Made by a program: the position numbers and the translations under genes. A DNA stretch of 64,000 bases from Wenyingzhuangia heitensis (GTDB taxonomy: Bacteria > Bacteroidota > Bacteroidia > Flavobacteriales > Flavobacteriaceae). Shown here one piece after another: positions 1 through 9,074 of this stretch (position 1 is its first letter; the number at the start of each line of letters is the position of its first letter). The DNA lies in assembly GCF_011762155.1 (NCBI RefSeq), contig NZ_JAASQL010000001.1:930001-994000 (forward strand), read 5' to 3'. The notes under the pieces were generated by a model that had not been told where the DNA came from, ran no database searches, and was given only the letters and a program-made list of their open reading frames with translations.

Positions 1-1512
1 ACCATTCTACCAGAAAGAGATTATATGTTGGCAGATTTTAGCTTGCGAAAGAAAAAAACCTCTATGGGAGTTTTTGGAAAAAGGACAACGTATTATGATG
101 CTTACAAATTTAACAACACTAAAAATGATGGTTTTTACAAAGTGAAATCAGATATTTTTGAAGACAGTATTTACAATGCAAATGAAAACTACTGGAAGGA
201 AAATAGGTTAGAGAAGTTAGACAAGAATGAAGAAGGTGTTTATACAATGTTAGATACTTTAAAAACCGTTCCTAAATTTAAACGGATATATAACTTAGGA
301 GTTATTTTAGCTACAGGTTATGTAGAATTTCCAAACTTTGATTATGGTCCTGTGTTTTCAACTTTTGACTTTAATGATGTTGAAGGAATTAGGGTTAGAG
401 TAGGGGGAAGAACCTATTTTGGAATTAACGATATGTGGAGACTACAAGGATATACCGCATATGGTTTTGGAGATCATAGGTTTAAATATGGAGTGTCTTA
501 TAAATACATGTTTAACAAACAAAAAAGATTGATTTTTGGGGCAGGTAGAAGAGATGATGTAGAACAAACAGGAGCAGGGTTAACCGTAAGTAATGATGTG
601 TTGGGAAGGAGTTTTGCCAGTTCAGGTTTGTTTTCTAGTGGAGCTTCTAACTTGTTAACAGATATTCAGTTGTCTAATGTTTTCTTTAGTGCAGAACCTG
701 TAGATAATATTAATTTTGAGGTGAGTTTTGTAAATCGACATTTAAAATCGGCTTCCACAGCTTTTAGTATGGCTTATATAGATGAAGCAGGAAATATAAA
801 AAACAAAACAAGAGAAACAGAAATTGGTTTTTCTGTAAAATATACTCCTAAAAGAAAGGTGTTTGGTAATGGGGTAGAACGCAAAGAGGTAAATGATAAT
901 TATCCTGTATTTTATCTAAGTTATGCAAACGGTTTAGGTGGGTTTTTAAGTAGTGACTTTGATTATCATAAATTTCAGTTGTATTATAAGCAACCCTTTT
1001 ATTTAGGACTACTAGGTAAAACAACAACAACTGTAGAGCTTGGTAAAACTTATGGAAAAGCTTCTTTAGGTTTGTTAAATGTAGTACCAGGAAATCAATC
1101 TTTCTTTAATATTCAAAATACTTTTGGCTTGTTAAATTATTATGAGTTTGTAACAGATACCTATGCATCTATGCATTTTGAACATAATTTTAATGGACGA
1201 ATTTTTGGTAAAATTCCTTTTTTAAGAAAATTGAATTTAAGAGAGGTTGTAGGTGTTAAAGGAATTTACGGTAGTATTTCTCAAGATAATGTAACGATGA
1301 ATGCTCCAGCATTAAACTCACTACCTTCTTTACAAGGAATAACCATTAACACAAAAACGGTTGCTCCTAGTGAAGTGTATTATGAATACAATGCAGCAAT
1401 CGCAAATATTTTTAAATTATTTAGAATGGATTTCTTTTGGAGAGGTAGTTACTTAGACCGACCAGGAGCAAATAAATTTGGAGTTAAAGGTTCTTTTGGA
1501 TTTACTTTTTAA
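1..1512 (+). CDS. DUF5686-family outer-membrane protein, C-terminal part (5' end outside window)
   Basis: The reading frame is open from the first base of the window, so this is the C-terminal portion of a larger gene. A methionine codon at 25 is probably internal. The residues are rich in alternating aromatic/hydrophobic strands (for example the closing GVKGSFGFTF, ending in Phe), as in an outer-membrane beta-barrel. The pattern matches flavobacterial DUF5686 proteins, which normally carry an N-terminal carboxypeptidase-regulatory-like (CarboxypepD_reg-like) domain before the barrel; that part would lie upstream of the window. The molecular function of the family is not established. It ends 70 bp before the pyrophosphatase gene. 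Family assignment is by resemblance; the barrel character is seen directly. Confidence 0.7.
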   Translation, partial: TILPERDYMLADFSLRKKKTSMGVFGKRTTYYDAYKFNNTKNDGFYKVKSDIFEDSIYNANENYWKENRLEKLDKNEEGVYTMLDTLKTVPKFKRIYNLGVILATGYVEFPNFDYGPVFSTFDFNDVEGIRVRVGGRTYFGINDMWRLQGYTAYGFGDHRFKYGVSYKYMFNKQKRLIFGAGRRDDVEQTGAGLTVSNDVLGRSFASSGLFSSGASNLLTDIQLSNVFFSAEPVDNINFEVSFVNRHLKSASTAFSMAYIDEAGNIKNKTRETEIGFSVKYTPKRKVFGNGVERKEVNDNYPVFYLSYANGLGGFLSSDFDYHKFQLYYKQPFYLGLLGKTTTTVELGKTYGKASLGLLNVVPGNQSFFNIQNTFGLLNYYEFVTDTYASMHFEHNFNGRIFGKIPFLRKLNLREVVGVKGIYGSISQDNVTMNAPALNSLPSLQGITINTKTVAPSEVYYEYNAAIANIFKLFRMDFFWRGSYLDRPGANKFGVKGSFGFTF

Positions 1513-1582
1513 CTTTCTTTTTATTTGTATTTTTGTTTCTGAAAAATAAAACTTTTCTTAGAAAAACGATAAAAATAAAATC

Positions 1583-2497
1583 ATGGCATTAAAAATTTTT
1601 GGACACAGATCTCCAGATACAGATGCAACAGCATCAGCAATTGTTTGGGCTTGGTATTTAAGTCAACAAGGAATTGAATCCACCCCATATGTGTTAGGAA
1701 CTCCTAATACCGAAGCACTTTTTGTATTAAAACATTGGGGGTATAATGTGCCTGAAATTTTAACTTCAGTTTCTGCGGAAGACGAGGTTGTTATTGTAGA
1801 TACCAATAATCCTGAGGAATTGTTTGACAATATTAATGAAACTGGAGTTGTTCAAATTATAGATCATCATAAATTGGTGGGAGGGATTCAAACAGCAGCT
1901 CCTATAGATATCACTATTAAGCCGTTAGCATCTACAGCATCAGTTATGTATTTAATGATGGGAGTTGATGAGGTTTCTGATTTGCCAAATGAAATTGCAG
2001 GATTAATGCTTTCTTGTATTATATCGGATACTTTGGAATTTCGTAGTCCAACCACTACGGAAGATGACAAAGCAATGGCTCAGCACTTAGCTCATAAATT
2101 AGACATAGATATAAATGAATATGCTACAAAAATGTTTGAAGCAAAATCTGATATATCTGTTTTTTCTGATGAGGAATTGATCAAGATGGATAGTAAAAAA
2201 TACGAAGCAAGCGGAAATAAATATCGTGTTTCTGTATTAGAAACGACAGCTCCAAATATTATTTTAGATAGAAAAGACAGTATTTTAGCTACAATGGAAC
2301 AAGTAAAAGCTAGAGAGGAGTTAGATGATGTTTTGTTGTTTGTTATAGATATTTTAAAGGAAGAGGCTACTTTGTTTGTTCCTAATAATGCTGTTAAAAT
2401 TATTGCAGAAACTAAGTTTAATGCAATTGTAAATGGAGATTTGGTCGTGTTGCCAGGAGTGGTATCTCGTAAAAAACAAATTATACCGGTATTGTAA
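1583..2497 (+). CDS. ppaC: manganese-dependent inorganic pyrophosphatase (DHH family)
   Basis: Cytoplasmic enzyme that hydrolyses pyrophosphate to phosphate and so pulls biosynthetic reactions forward. The 304-residue length is typical of family II pyrophosphatases. Metal-binding motifs are visible in order: GHRSPDTDA at residues 7-15, DTNN from Asp73, and DHH at 94-96. The C-terminal RKKQIIPVL supplies the substrate-binding Arg-Lys segment typical of the DHHA2 domain. The ATG start puts the GHRSPDTD motif at the expected extreme N-terminus. A strong bidirectional terminator follows and separates it from the convergent kinase gene. Nothing looks unusual. Confidence 0.95.
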   Translation: MALKIFGHRSPDTDATASAIVWAWYLSQQGIESTPYVLGTPNTEALFVLKHWGYNVPEILTSVSAEDEVVIVDTNNPEELFDNINETGVVQIIDHHKLVGGIQTAAPIDITIKPLASTASVMYLMMGVDEVSDLPNEIAGLMLSCIISDTLEFRSPTTTEDDKAMAQHLAHKLDIDINEYATKMFEAKSDISVFSDEELIKMDSKKYEASGNKYRVSVLETTAPNIILDRKDSILATMEQVKAREELDDVLLFVIDILKEEATLFVPNNAVKIIAETKFNAIVNGDLVVLPGVVSRKKQIIPVL

Positions 2498-2534
2498 TAA
2501 TTACAAGCTCTAAATATGGAGCAATTTATACTAT

Positions 2535-2567
2535 AAAAAAACTCAGCCAATTGGCTGAGTTTTTTTA
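2535..2567. terminator. bidirectional rho-independent terminator
   Basis: A perfect inverted repeat, ACTCAGCCAA/TTGGCTGAGT (2541-2560), is flanked by an A-run on the left and a T-run on the right. It can therefore terminate both the pyrophosphatase gene on the plus strand and the deoxynucleoside kinase gene arriving on the minus strand. Confidence 0.9.
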
Positions 2568-2577
2568 TGGATTGTCT

Positions 2578-3192
2578 TTAAAACAAACCGTGTATTTGTG
2601 CATCAATTCTATCAATAATTTCACCCAAATCTTCAGGGTTACTTACATAATCAAGATTGTCAATATCTATAATTAATTTTGGACCTTTGTCATAGGTACT
2701 AATCCAAGCTTCATAACGTTCGTTTAATCTACTTAAATAATCAATATTAATAGAGCTTTCATACTCACGTCCACGTTTGTGTATTTGTCCCACTAGTGTC
2801 TTAATATCAGCTCTTAGGTACACTAATAAGTCTGGTGGAGTAACTAAATTCTCCATCAATTCAAACAGTTTACTGTAATTCTGAAAATCTCTATTGGTAA
2901 GCAAGCCCATTGCGTGTAGGTTGGGAGCAAATATTTTGGCATCTTCATAAATAGTTCTGTCCTGAATAATGTCTTTACCGCTTTGCTGAATTTTTAGAAT
3001 TTGTTCAAACCTACTGTTTAAAAAATAAACCTGTAAATTAAAAGACCAACGTTCCATTTCGTTGTAAAAGTCATCTAAGTAAGGGTTGTCTTCTACACTT
3101 TCAAAATGAGCATCCCATTGGTAATGTTTTGCTAACAATTGTGTTAGTGTGGTTTTTCCAGCTCCAATATTTCCAGCAATAGCTATGTGCAT
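2578..3192 (-). CDS. deoxynucleoside kinase (deoxyadenosine/deoxyguanosine kinase type)
   Basis: Nucleotide salvage kinase of the dNK/thymidine-kinase-2-like P-loop family, which phosphorylates deoxynucleosides with ATP in the cytosol. The P-loop GNIGAGKTT sits at residues 7-15. A conserved ED-NPY motif follows, then the DRT catalytic/substrate motif (in IIQDRTIYED), then an arginine-rich lid segment (KRGREYE). The length of 204 residues is normal for bacterial members. Substrate preference (dA/dG versus dC/dT) cannot be read from the sequence. It is monocistronic and converges on the pyrophosphatase gene. Confidence 0.9.
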   Translation of the reverse strand: MHIAIAGNIGAGKTTLTQLLAKHYQWDAHFESVEDNPYLDDFYNEMERWSFNLQVYFLNSRFEQILKIQQSGKDIIQDRTIYEDAKIFAPNLHAMGLLTNRDFQNYSKLFELMENLVTPPDLLVYLRADIKTLVGQIHKRGREYESSINIDYLSRLNERYEAWISTYDKGPKLIIDIDNLDYVSNPEDLGEIIDRIDAQIHGLF

Positions 3193-3342
3193 AGGTTCAG
3201 AATTTGAAGTCTAAAAATAGTTATTTTTCGGGAATACCCATTGTTTATAAATTATCTTAATTAAAAATATATTTTAGATAAGATTTTTTGGGTAGCAAAC
3301 GGATGGTTGTTAACTTGTTGTTTGTTGTGTAAACTATAAATT

Positions 3343-4833
3343 ATGAAGAAAAATAAATTTATTTTGGTGTTGTTGGTTTCTGTTGTAGGGCTGTTTTACA
3401 TAGTACAAATTGGTGTTAATTATTTTTTAAAAAATAAGTTTTCTGAATTGATAGAGCAGCAAGAACTAAAGGTGAATTATACTGATTTAGATTATAATAT
3501 ATTTTTTAACGAACTACAGGTTAAGGAACTTAAAATAAGTAGTAATGTAAAAAAAAACGATCATATTAGTGTGGCTAAGATTCAATTAAATGGGTTTTGT
3601 TGGCTGGGCTTGATGTTTAAAAAACAACTCATTTTCTCTAAACTACTTATTACATCTCCCAAGGTTGATTATAGCCAGTTAGAAGACAAAAACGCATCAG
3701 CTAAAAAGTTTAGTTTGGGTAAAATAGCAGCTGTAATAATTGATGAAATAGAGATTGAAAATGCGGATTTGATGTTTAATACGAAAACAAAAAAAACATC
3801 GGGGATTTTTAATTTGGTTTTAAAAGAGTTTACGTTAAATAAAGAGACAATTACTGATGAGATTCCTTTTCAGTTTGAAAAATCAATCTATACAATTACT
3901 AATTTTTATACGGATTTGTCTGACTTGGAATTGTTAAAGTTTAAAGAGTTAAAAGGACAGGATGGCGAGGTTGTGTTGAGTGAAATGTGTATTAAGTCTA
4001 AAGATTCAAAAGATGAGTTTTCGAAAAAAATACTTGAAGAAAAGGAACATTTAGATCTGTTCTTTGAAAAAATAAAAATTGAGGAATTTTTTGTAAAATT
4101 CAACAATCATCAACAAAAAATAGGAGCTAAAAAGGTGGAGTTGTGTAAGCCTAAACTTCAGTTTTATAGAGATAAGCGTGTTCCTGATAATACTCAAAGA
4201 AAAGCTTTGTATAGTGAATCTATTACCAAACTTAAAACAGTTCTTGATTTTCCTATAATAGAAATTAAAGATGGATTGGTGGTGTATGAAATGTTAATGG
4301 ATGAGGGCGATGAAATAGGAAGTTTGGTTTTTGATAAGATAAATGGAGAGCTAAACGTATCTAGTGCAAAAGGAAAAGAGCAGTTAAGGTTGGAGACTCA
4401 ATCCTTGTTTATGAAAAAATCGCCTTTTTCCTTATCTATAAATTTTACAGATATAGAACACGATGTTTTTGTAAGCAAAGGAGTGCTTAAAAATTTTAAA
4501 ACCGATTACATAAATCCATTTTTATATAAGATTTTAAACACGGAATTAGAAGGTGAGATAGAGGAATTGTATTTTACTATTAGTGGCAATAATACAGTAG
4601 CAACAGGGGATGTTAAAATGAAATATGACAATTTAAAATTACGCATTAATAAATATAATTTTGTAAAAAGAACAGTACATGTATTGGGTAATTTAATTTT
4701 AAAAAATAGCTCTAACAAAGAACCAGAAAAATTTAGAGAAGGAATTATAAAAGAAGAAAGAGAGCCCACAAAATCGATGTTTAATTTTTTATGGATAAGT
4801 TTAAGAACGGGGATTGTAGATGTTGTTTCTTAA
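3343..4833 (+). CDS. AsmA-like membrane-anchored protein of unknown function
   Basis: A 496-residue protein with one N-terminal membrane segment (about residues 6-27, FILVLLVSVVGLFYIV) followed by a long beta-rich extracytoplasmic region with a short-period hydrophobic/polar pattern. This layout, including an early NYTDLDYNIF... segment describing a layered strand structure, resembles AsmA/DUF748-like proteins, which in other bacteria sit in the inner membrane and affect outer-membrane biogenesis or lipid transfer. I do not recognise a specific orthologue. It stops 4 bp from the end of the convergent next gene with no terminator hairpin between them. Function should be regarded as unknown. 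Confidence 0.55.
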   Translation: MKKNKFILVLLVSVVGLFYIVQIGVNYFLKNKFSELIEQQELKVNYTDLDYNIFFNELQVKELKISSNVKKNDHISVAKIQLNGFCWLGLMFKKQLIFSKLLITSPKVDYSQLEDKNASAKKFSLGKIAAVIIDEIEIENADLMFNTKTKKTSGIFNLVLKEFTLNKETITDEIPFQFEKSIYTITNFYTDLSDLELLKFKELKGQDGEVVLSEMCIKSKDSKDEFSKKILEEKEHLDLFFEKIKIEEFFVKFNNHQQKIGAKKVELCKPKLQFYRDKRVPDNTQRKALYSESITKLKTVLDFPIIEIKDGLVVYEMLMDEGDEIGSLVFDKINGELNVSSAKGKEQLRLETQSLFMKKSPFSLSINFTDIEHDVFVSKGVLKNFKTDYINPFLYKILNTELEGEIEELYFTISGNNTVATGDVKMKYDNLKLRINKYNFVKRTVHVLGNLILKNSSNKEPEKFREGIIKEEREPTKSMFNFLWISLRTGIVDVVS

Positions 4834-4837
4834 AAAA

Positions 4838-5551
4838 TTAAGGTTGTGTTAGAAATGTTTTGTAGATGCTGTTGTCTTTAAAATAATAGAAAATATTGTT
4901 TTGGACTTCAAAAGAAACAATGGATTTTGGAGTGTTGGTAATTTCCGATTTTTCTTTATAAAGTTTGTTGTTTTTTAACACATATAAATTACGCATAGAA
5001 ATAGAAAGCTGTGTGTCTTTTAATGGTGTAGAAGTTATTTTTCTAGCTACAAAATTATAAGTTTCTAGCTGGTTGTTTGTATTTGTTATAATGGCTTTGT
5101 TTAGGTCTCCTTTAAGCTGTGTTATTTTAGAGGTAATGAGAATAGAACGAATCTCTATTTTTTGAGTTTTTAAGTTGTAAACACTAATTGTTTTATGAAT
5201 ATTGTTGTATGTCCATATCTTATTTTCTCCGGCACTGGCTATTAAATCAGTACCAAAAGGAACTTGATATTCGGCAATAAAATTAAGCTTATTGTCTATA
5301 GATATTACTTTATTAAATAATTTATAAAGCAATAATACTTGTAAAGGATTACTGATGTCAACCACATCAGGAGTACCATATTTTATGTTTTTATAATCGT
5401 TGTTTAAACTGCTTTTGTGCAACGCACTGTTTTGCAAATAATAGTAGTTTTCATAAATATCTACACCTACAAAATCATCTACGTTTTTTACCAATGCATT
5501 TTGACAAAAGCAGTTTAAAGAACAAAAGAATAGAAAAGTAAAAAGTTTCAT
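4838..5551 (-). CDS. secreted hypothetical protein, possible beta-propeller
   Basis: A 237-residue protein with a clear signal peptide (MKLFTFLFFCSLNCFCQNA, cleavage probably after CFC-Q or nearby). The mature part has repeated short strand-turn units with Asn/Asp/Lys-rich turns, suggesting a WD/YVTN-like partial propeller, but no named motif is visible. It lies 15 bp downstream of putA on the same strand, so it is probably cotranscribed as the last gene of that unit. Flavobacteria often carry such a small exported protein beside housekeeping genes, but I cannot assign a function. Confidence 0.6.
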   Translation of the reverse strand: MKLFTFLFFCSLNCFCQNALVKNVDDFVGVDIYENYYYLQNSALHKSSLNNDYKNIKYGTPDVVDISNPLQVLLLYKLFNKVISIDNKLNFIAEYQVPFGTDLIASAGENKIWTYNNIHKTISVYNLKTQKIEIRSILITSKITQLKGDLNKAIITNTNNQLETYNFVARKITSTPLKDTQLSISMRNLYVLKNNKLYKEKSEITNTPKSIVSFEVQNNIFYYFKDNSIYKTFLTQP

Positions 5552-5566
5552 ATTCTCAAATATAAA

Positions 5567-8500
5567 CTAATAAACTTTAGGTTTTTCATTGGGGTTGTAT
5601 TCAATCCCCATTAAGTTTCCGTATCGGTGATAATTGTGCGAATAACTTTGTTCTATCAAATAATTCAGTAATTCAATACGTCCACTATTTCTAGGTTCAT
5701 CTTTGTAAACATGTATGGCATTTTGATGACATCTAATTAAAAAATGATCAGACAATACACCCAATGCTCTTACACAAGTAAAGTCTTTAGGATGATGTTT
5801 TAAAGCATTTCCACAAGTGTCTTTAATTATTGGAATATTTAAAAATTCAGCAATATATTCAACTTTGTCAATATGTTTTTGTGGAGTATGTACATCATAT
5901 AACAACAAAATCTCTTTGTAAGGAGTGTAGCTGCAAATATTGTATTGACCACGTAGGTTTACGTAATCTATTTTTTTACGAAACAATTCATTATGCCATT
6001 TTTTATAATCTTTTTTCCAATCTGTAGTTTTAGATTTAATATTGGTGAATTGTAATACATAGTTCACTCCACCCGCTTTCATTCCAGGTCCAAAACAAGA
6101 AGCTTTAATCCCTCCAAAAGGCTGTCTTTGTACAATCGCTCCTGTGGTAGATCTATTTACGTATTTATTACCTGCTTCTATGTTGTCATTCCAATATTCA
6201 ATTTCATGATTGTCTAAAGATTCTATTCCTGCTGTTAAACCATAAGCGACCTTATTTGCAATTTCAACAGCATCTTTTAAATTATTGGCTTTTAATACGG
6301 ATAGTATAGGGCCAAATAATTCATTTTGATAAGGATAATCATCTGTAGTTACATTCCAAATAACTCCTGGAGATAACATATGATTTCCATTTAATCTAGG
6401 TTTTACTAACCATTGATCGTCTGGGGTATTTTGAATTACGTGTTTTAGTTTTTCGGAGATAGGGACTGCTAATGGTCCAATTTCTGTAGAAAAATCCCAA
6501 GGATTACCAAAAATTTTACTTGTAGTAGCATCTTTTAATAAGGCTTTAAATTCTTTGTCGTTAAAAACATCTTCGGTCAAAATTAACAAAGAAGTAGCAG
6601 AACATTTTTGACCTGCATTTCCAAACGCTGATTGTACAATATTAATGGCTGCTTGTTCTTTATCGGCTAAACTAGTTACAATTGTATTGTTTTTACCACC
6701 TGTTTCTGCATATAAATTTAACTGCGGATTTCTTTCTAGTAAAAAGTGAGCAGTTTCTGTACCTCCTGTTAAAATTACAGCATCAAATATATTTCCTGTG
6801 CTTAAAAAATCATCTAAAATAGCTTCTTCACAAGGTAAAAAGTACAAAGCATCTTTAGGAATACCGGCTTCCCATAAACATTTGGAAATTAAATATGCAC
6901 AAGCGGATGCGTTGGTTGATGGTTTTAGAATCACTTTTTTTCCAGCAGCTAAAGAAGCCAATGCTCCACCAATAGGAATGGCAATAGGGAAATTCCAAGG
7001 AGATAATACTAAATTGACTCCTTCATCTTCGCTTGTAAATTCTTTGGCAATGTCTAGACTGCTTTCTGCGTAAAAATTAGCAAAGTCAATAGCTTCAGAA
7101 ACCTCTACATCTACTTCTTTTATTGTTTTTCCTAATTCTGCTACAGCAACACCAATTAAGTCTGCTCTGTTTTTTTCAATTTCTAAAGCTGCTTTTTTTA
7201 GCAAATTAGCTCTTTTTTCTACAGAATAATTTTGCCATTCAGAGGGAGTGTCAATGGCTTTTTGATAATCTTCTTTCACGGCCATTTCGTAATCCCAAGG
7301 CGGGGTTCCAGACCAGTTATTTACTTTAATGGTATACCTTTCGTTATTCTCTAATATCCCAACTACTGGAATTGTTTTTCCAATTATATTTTCAGGATTT
7401 TTCCAGTCTTCTTTAATTTTTTGAGCCCAAGCAATGTTTTGAGGTAAATTCCAATCTGTGTTTGGCACATTATGAAATTCTTGCATTGCTGCTTTTGGAA
7501 TTTGCTTATTTCTATCTTGTTTTCTGTTAGGAGTTGTGTTTAAAGTGTCAATTAAAGAAATAGAGGTTAAAAATTCATCTTTTAACATGTTCCATTTCTC
7601 GGAACCTACTTTTAAGTCATACCCTTCTTTTAAAAAGTTTCCATCTTGGGTACCTTCATCTAACCTTCGTACCAAATAGGCAATGGCTGCATTGTATTGA
7701 TTTTCTTTTACCGTTGGTGTGTATAGTAATAAGTGTACTTTTTCTTCTAACAAATTAGCAACGGTTTGGTTAGCCATTCCTTCTAACATTTCAAAATCTA
7801 CACAATCTTCTAATTTGTGTTCTTTAACCAATTGCAAAGCAAAGGAAATGTCAAAAATATTGTGAGATGCAACACCAACATTTACTACTCTAGCAGATTG
7901 TGGCGTTAACATTTCGGATAATATTTTTTTGTAATTGGCATCCGTTTCGGGTTTGGTGCTGTAGGTTGCCAATGGCCAATCTTCAATAGATGCTTCGGTC
8001 ATTTCCATTTCCATATTAGCCCCTTTTACCAATCTTACTTTTACAGAGGAACCACCGTTGTTTACACGTTCGTTGGCCCAAGTATATAATTTTCGGTAAT
8101 AGTGAATCATTTCGGGAATGTAAGCTTGTAATACAATTCCAGCTCTAATGTTTTTATATTTGGGTAAAGACAATGTTTTGATAAATACATCAAAAGTAAT
8201 TTCTAAATCTTTGTATTCTTCCATGTCCAAATTCACAAATTTTTGAACACCTGTTTCTTTTTCAATTTTTAAAATTTCATCATAAAACATGGCCAATCTG
8301 GTAGATAATTTATCTACGGTGTCTTGATGAGCAAGGGATGAAATTTGTGAAAAAATAGTAGAAATTTTAATAGAGATATAATTAACGTCTTTACGATTTA
8401 ACAAGGTTAAATAACCTAAAATTCTCTTTTGTGCTTCATCTTCTCCTATTAGAGCTTCTCCTATTAAGTTTACGTTTAAGGTAATGTTTTGTTCTTTTCT

Positions 8501-8905
8501 TTTTTGGGTGTGTTTATTAAACTTATTACTGTTAATAAAAAAGACAACATCACTAGAAGTGGCCTGAATTTTTTTAAGCATAATAGCCACACTTATAGAA
8601 GGGATGATTTTACCTACTATGATAAAACTTTTTAACAATGTGTTTTCTATTGGTGTAAAAAGAGCTTCGTAATTTTGATGTGTTTTTAATAAATGAATTA
8701 CATGATCTGCTACTTTTTTATAATTCTTAGATCTAAAAGCAACATCCATCATTTGGATTAAAAAATGTTTGGATTCGGGAATTTCAATAATTGTTTTTAA
8801 CCGATCTGCAAAAGGATTGCTTTCTGTTGCTTTGTTAGGGTCTTTGTTTTCTAACTTTTCTGCTAATTGTAATATTTCTGTTGTGTTTGTTTTCATAAGC
8901 TGCAT
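5567..8905 (-). CDS. putA: bifunctional proline dehydrogenase / L-glutamate-gamma-semialdehyde dehydrogenase
   Basis: Oxidises proline to glutamate in two steps within one polypeptide of 1112 residues. The N-terminal half carries the FAD-dependent proline dehydrogenase barrel, with RLVKGANMEMEM and FEMLEGMANQ motifs. The second half is an aldehyde dehydrogenase: SPWNFPIAIP, the NAD-binding KPS segment, ETGGKNN, and the catalytic cysteine in NAGQKCSATS (Cys768). There is no N-terminal ribbon-helix-helix DNA-binding domain, so this is a non-regulatory PutA. The start MQLMKTN leaves Met1 or Met4 as initiator. The cofactor acceptor is presumably membrane quinone, as known for the family. It is followed at 15 bp by a small exported protein gene. 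Confidence 0.95.
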   Translation of the reverse strand: MQLMKTNTTEILQLAEKLENKDPNKATESNPFADRLKTIIEIPESKHFLIQMMDVAFRSKNYKKVADHVIHLLKTHQNYEALFTPIENTLLKSFIIVGKIIPSISVAIMLKKIQATSSDVVFFINSNKFNKHTQKRKEQNITLNVNLIGEALIGEDEAQKRILGYLTLLNRKDVNYISIKISTIFSQISSLAHQDTVDKLSTRLAMFYDEILKIEKETGVQKFVNLDMEEYKDLEITFDVFIKTLSLPKYKNIRAGIVLQAYIPEMIHYYRKLYTWANERVNNGGSSVKVRLVKGANMEMEMTEASIEDWPLATYSTKPETDANYKKILSEMLTPQSARVVNVGVASHNIFDISFALQLVKEHKLEDCVDFEMLEGMANQTVANLLEEKVHLLLYTPTVKENQYNAAIAYLVRRLDEGTQDGNFLKEGYDLKVGSEKWNMLKDEFLTSISLIDTLNTTPNRKQDRNKQIPKAAMQEFHNVPNTDWNLPQNIAWAQKIKEDWKNPENIIGKTIPVVGILENNERYTIKVNNWSGTPPWDYEMAVKEDYQKAIDTPSEWQNYSVEKRANLLKKAALEIEKNRADLIGVAVAELGKTIKEVDVEVSEAIDFANFYAESSLDIAKEFTSEDEGVNLVLSPWNFPIAIPIGGALASLAAGKKVILKPSTNASACAYLISKCLWEAGIPKDALYFLPCEEAILDDFLSTGNIFDAVILTGGTETAHFLLERNPQLNLYAETGGKNNTIVTSLADKEQAAINIVQSAFGNAGQKCSATSLLILTEDVFNDKEFKALLKDATTSKIFGNPWDFSTEIGPLAVPISEKLKHVIQNTPDDQWLVKPRLNGNHMLSPGVIWNVTTDDYPYQNELFGPILSVLKANNLKDAVEIANKVAYGLTAGIESLDNHEIEYWNDNIEAGNKYVNRSTTGAIVQRQPFGGIKASCFGPGMKAGGVNYVLQFTNIKSKTTDWKKDYKKWHNELFRKKIDYVNLRGQYNICSYTPYKEILLLYDVHTPQKHIDKVEYIAEFLNIPIIKDTCGNALKHHPKDFTCVRALGVLSDHFLIRCHQNAIHVYKDEPRNSGRIELLNYLIEQSYSHNYHRYGNLMGIEYNPNEKPKVY

Positions 8906-9000
8906 ATTACTAATTATTGAATATTTTTTTGTTGACAGAGAACAACTTAAGAAAATTTATGCTGAATTTTAAGGAACTGTATTAAAAATATAGCAAAATA

Positions 9001-9046
9001 AAAAGCCTGCTATTATATAGCAGACTTTGATATGTTTTTAGAATGT
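9001..9046. repeat. direct repeat copy A / terminator downstream of the carrageenase-like gene
   Basis: Contains a hairpin (GCCTGCTAT...ATAGCAGAC) followed by A/T runs, placed just after the stop of the carrageenase-like gene on the minus strand, so it probably works as its terminator. The 46 bases match copy B at 12022-12068 at all but three aligned positions (two substitutions, one single-base gap). The match includes the non-hairpin tail TATGTTTTTAGAATGT, which has no obvious reason to be conserved in a terminator. Confidence 0.85.
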
Positions 9047-9074
9047 GAAAAATGTTTTTTACCCAAATTTAATA

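Noticed and set aside
2092-2550. 152-residue open frame on the minus strand across the pyrophosphatase gene
   Set aside because: It lies antisense to the well-conserved DHHA2 domain, and its Ser/Asn/Ile-rich composition and lack of motifs mark it as an antisense shadow.
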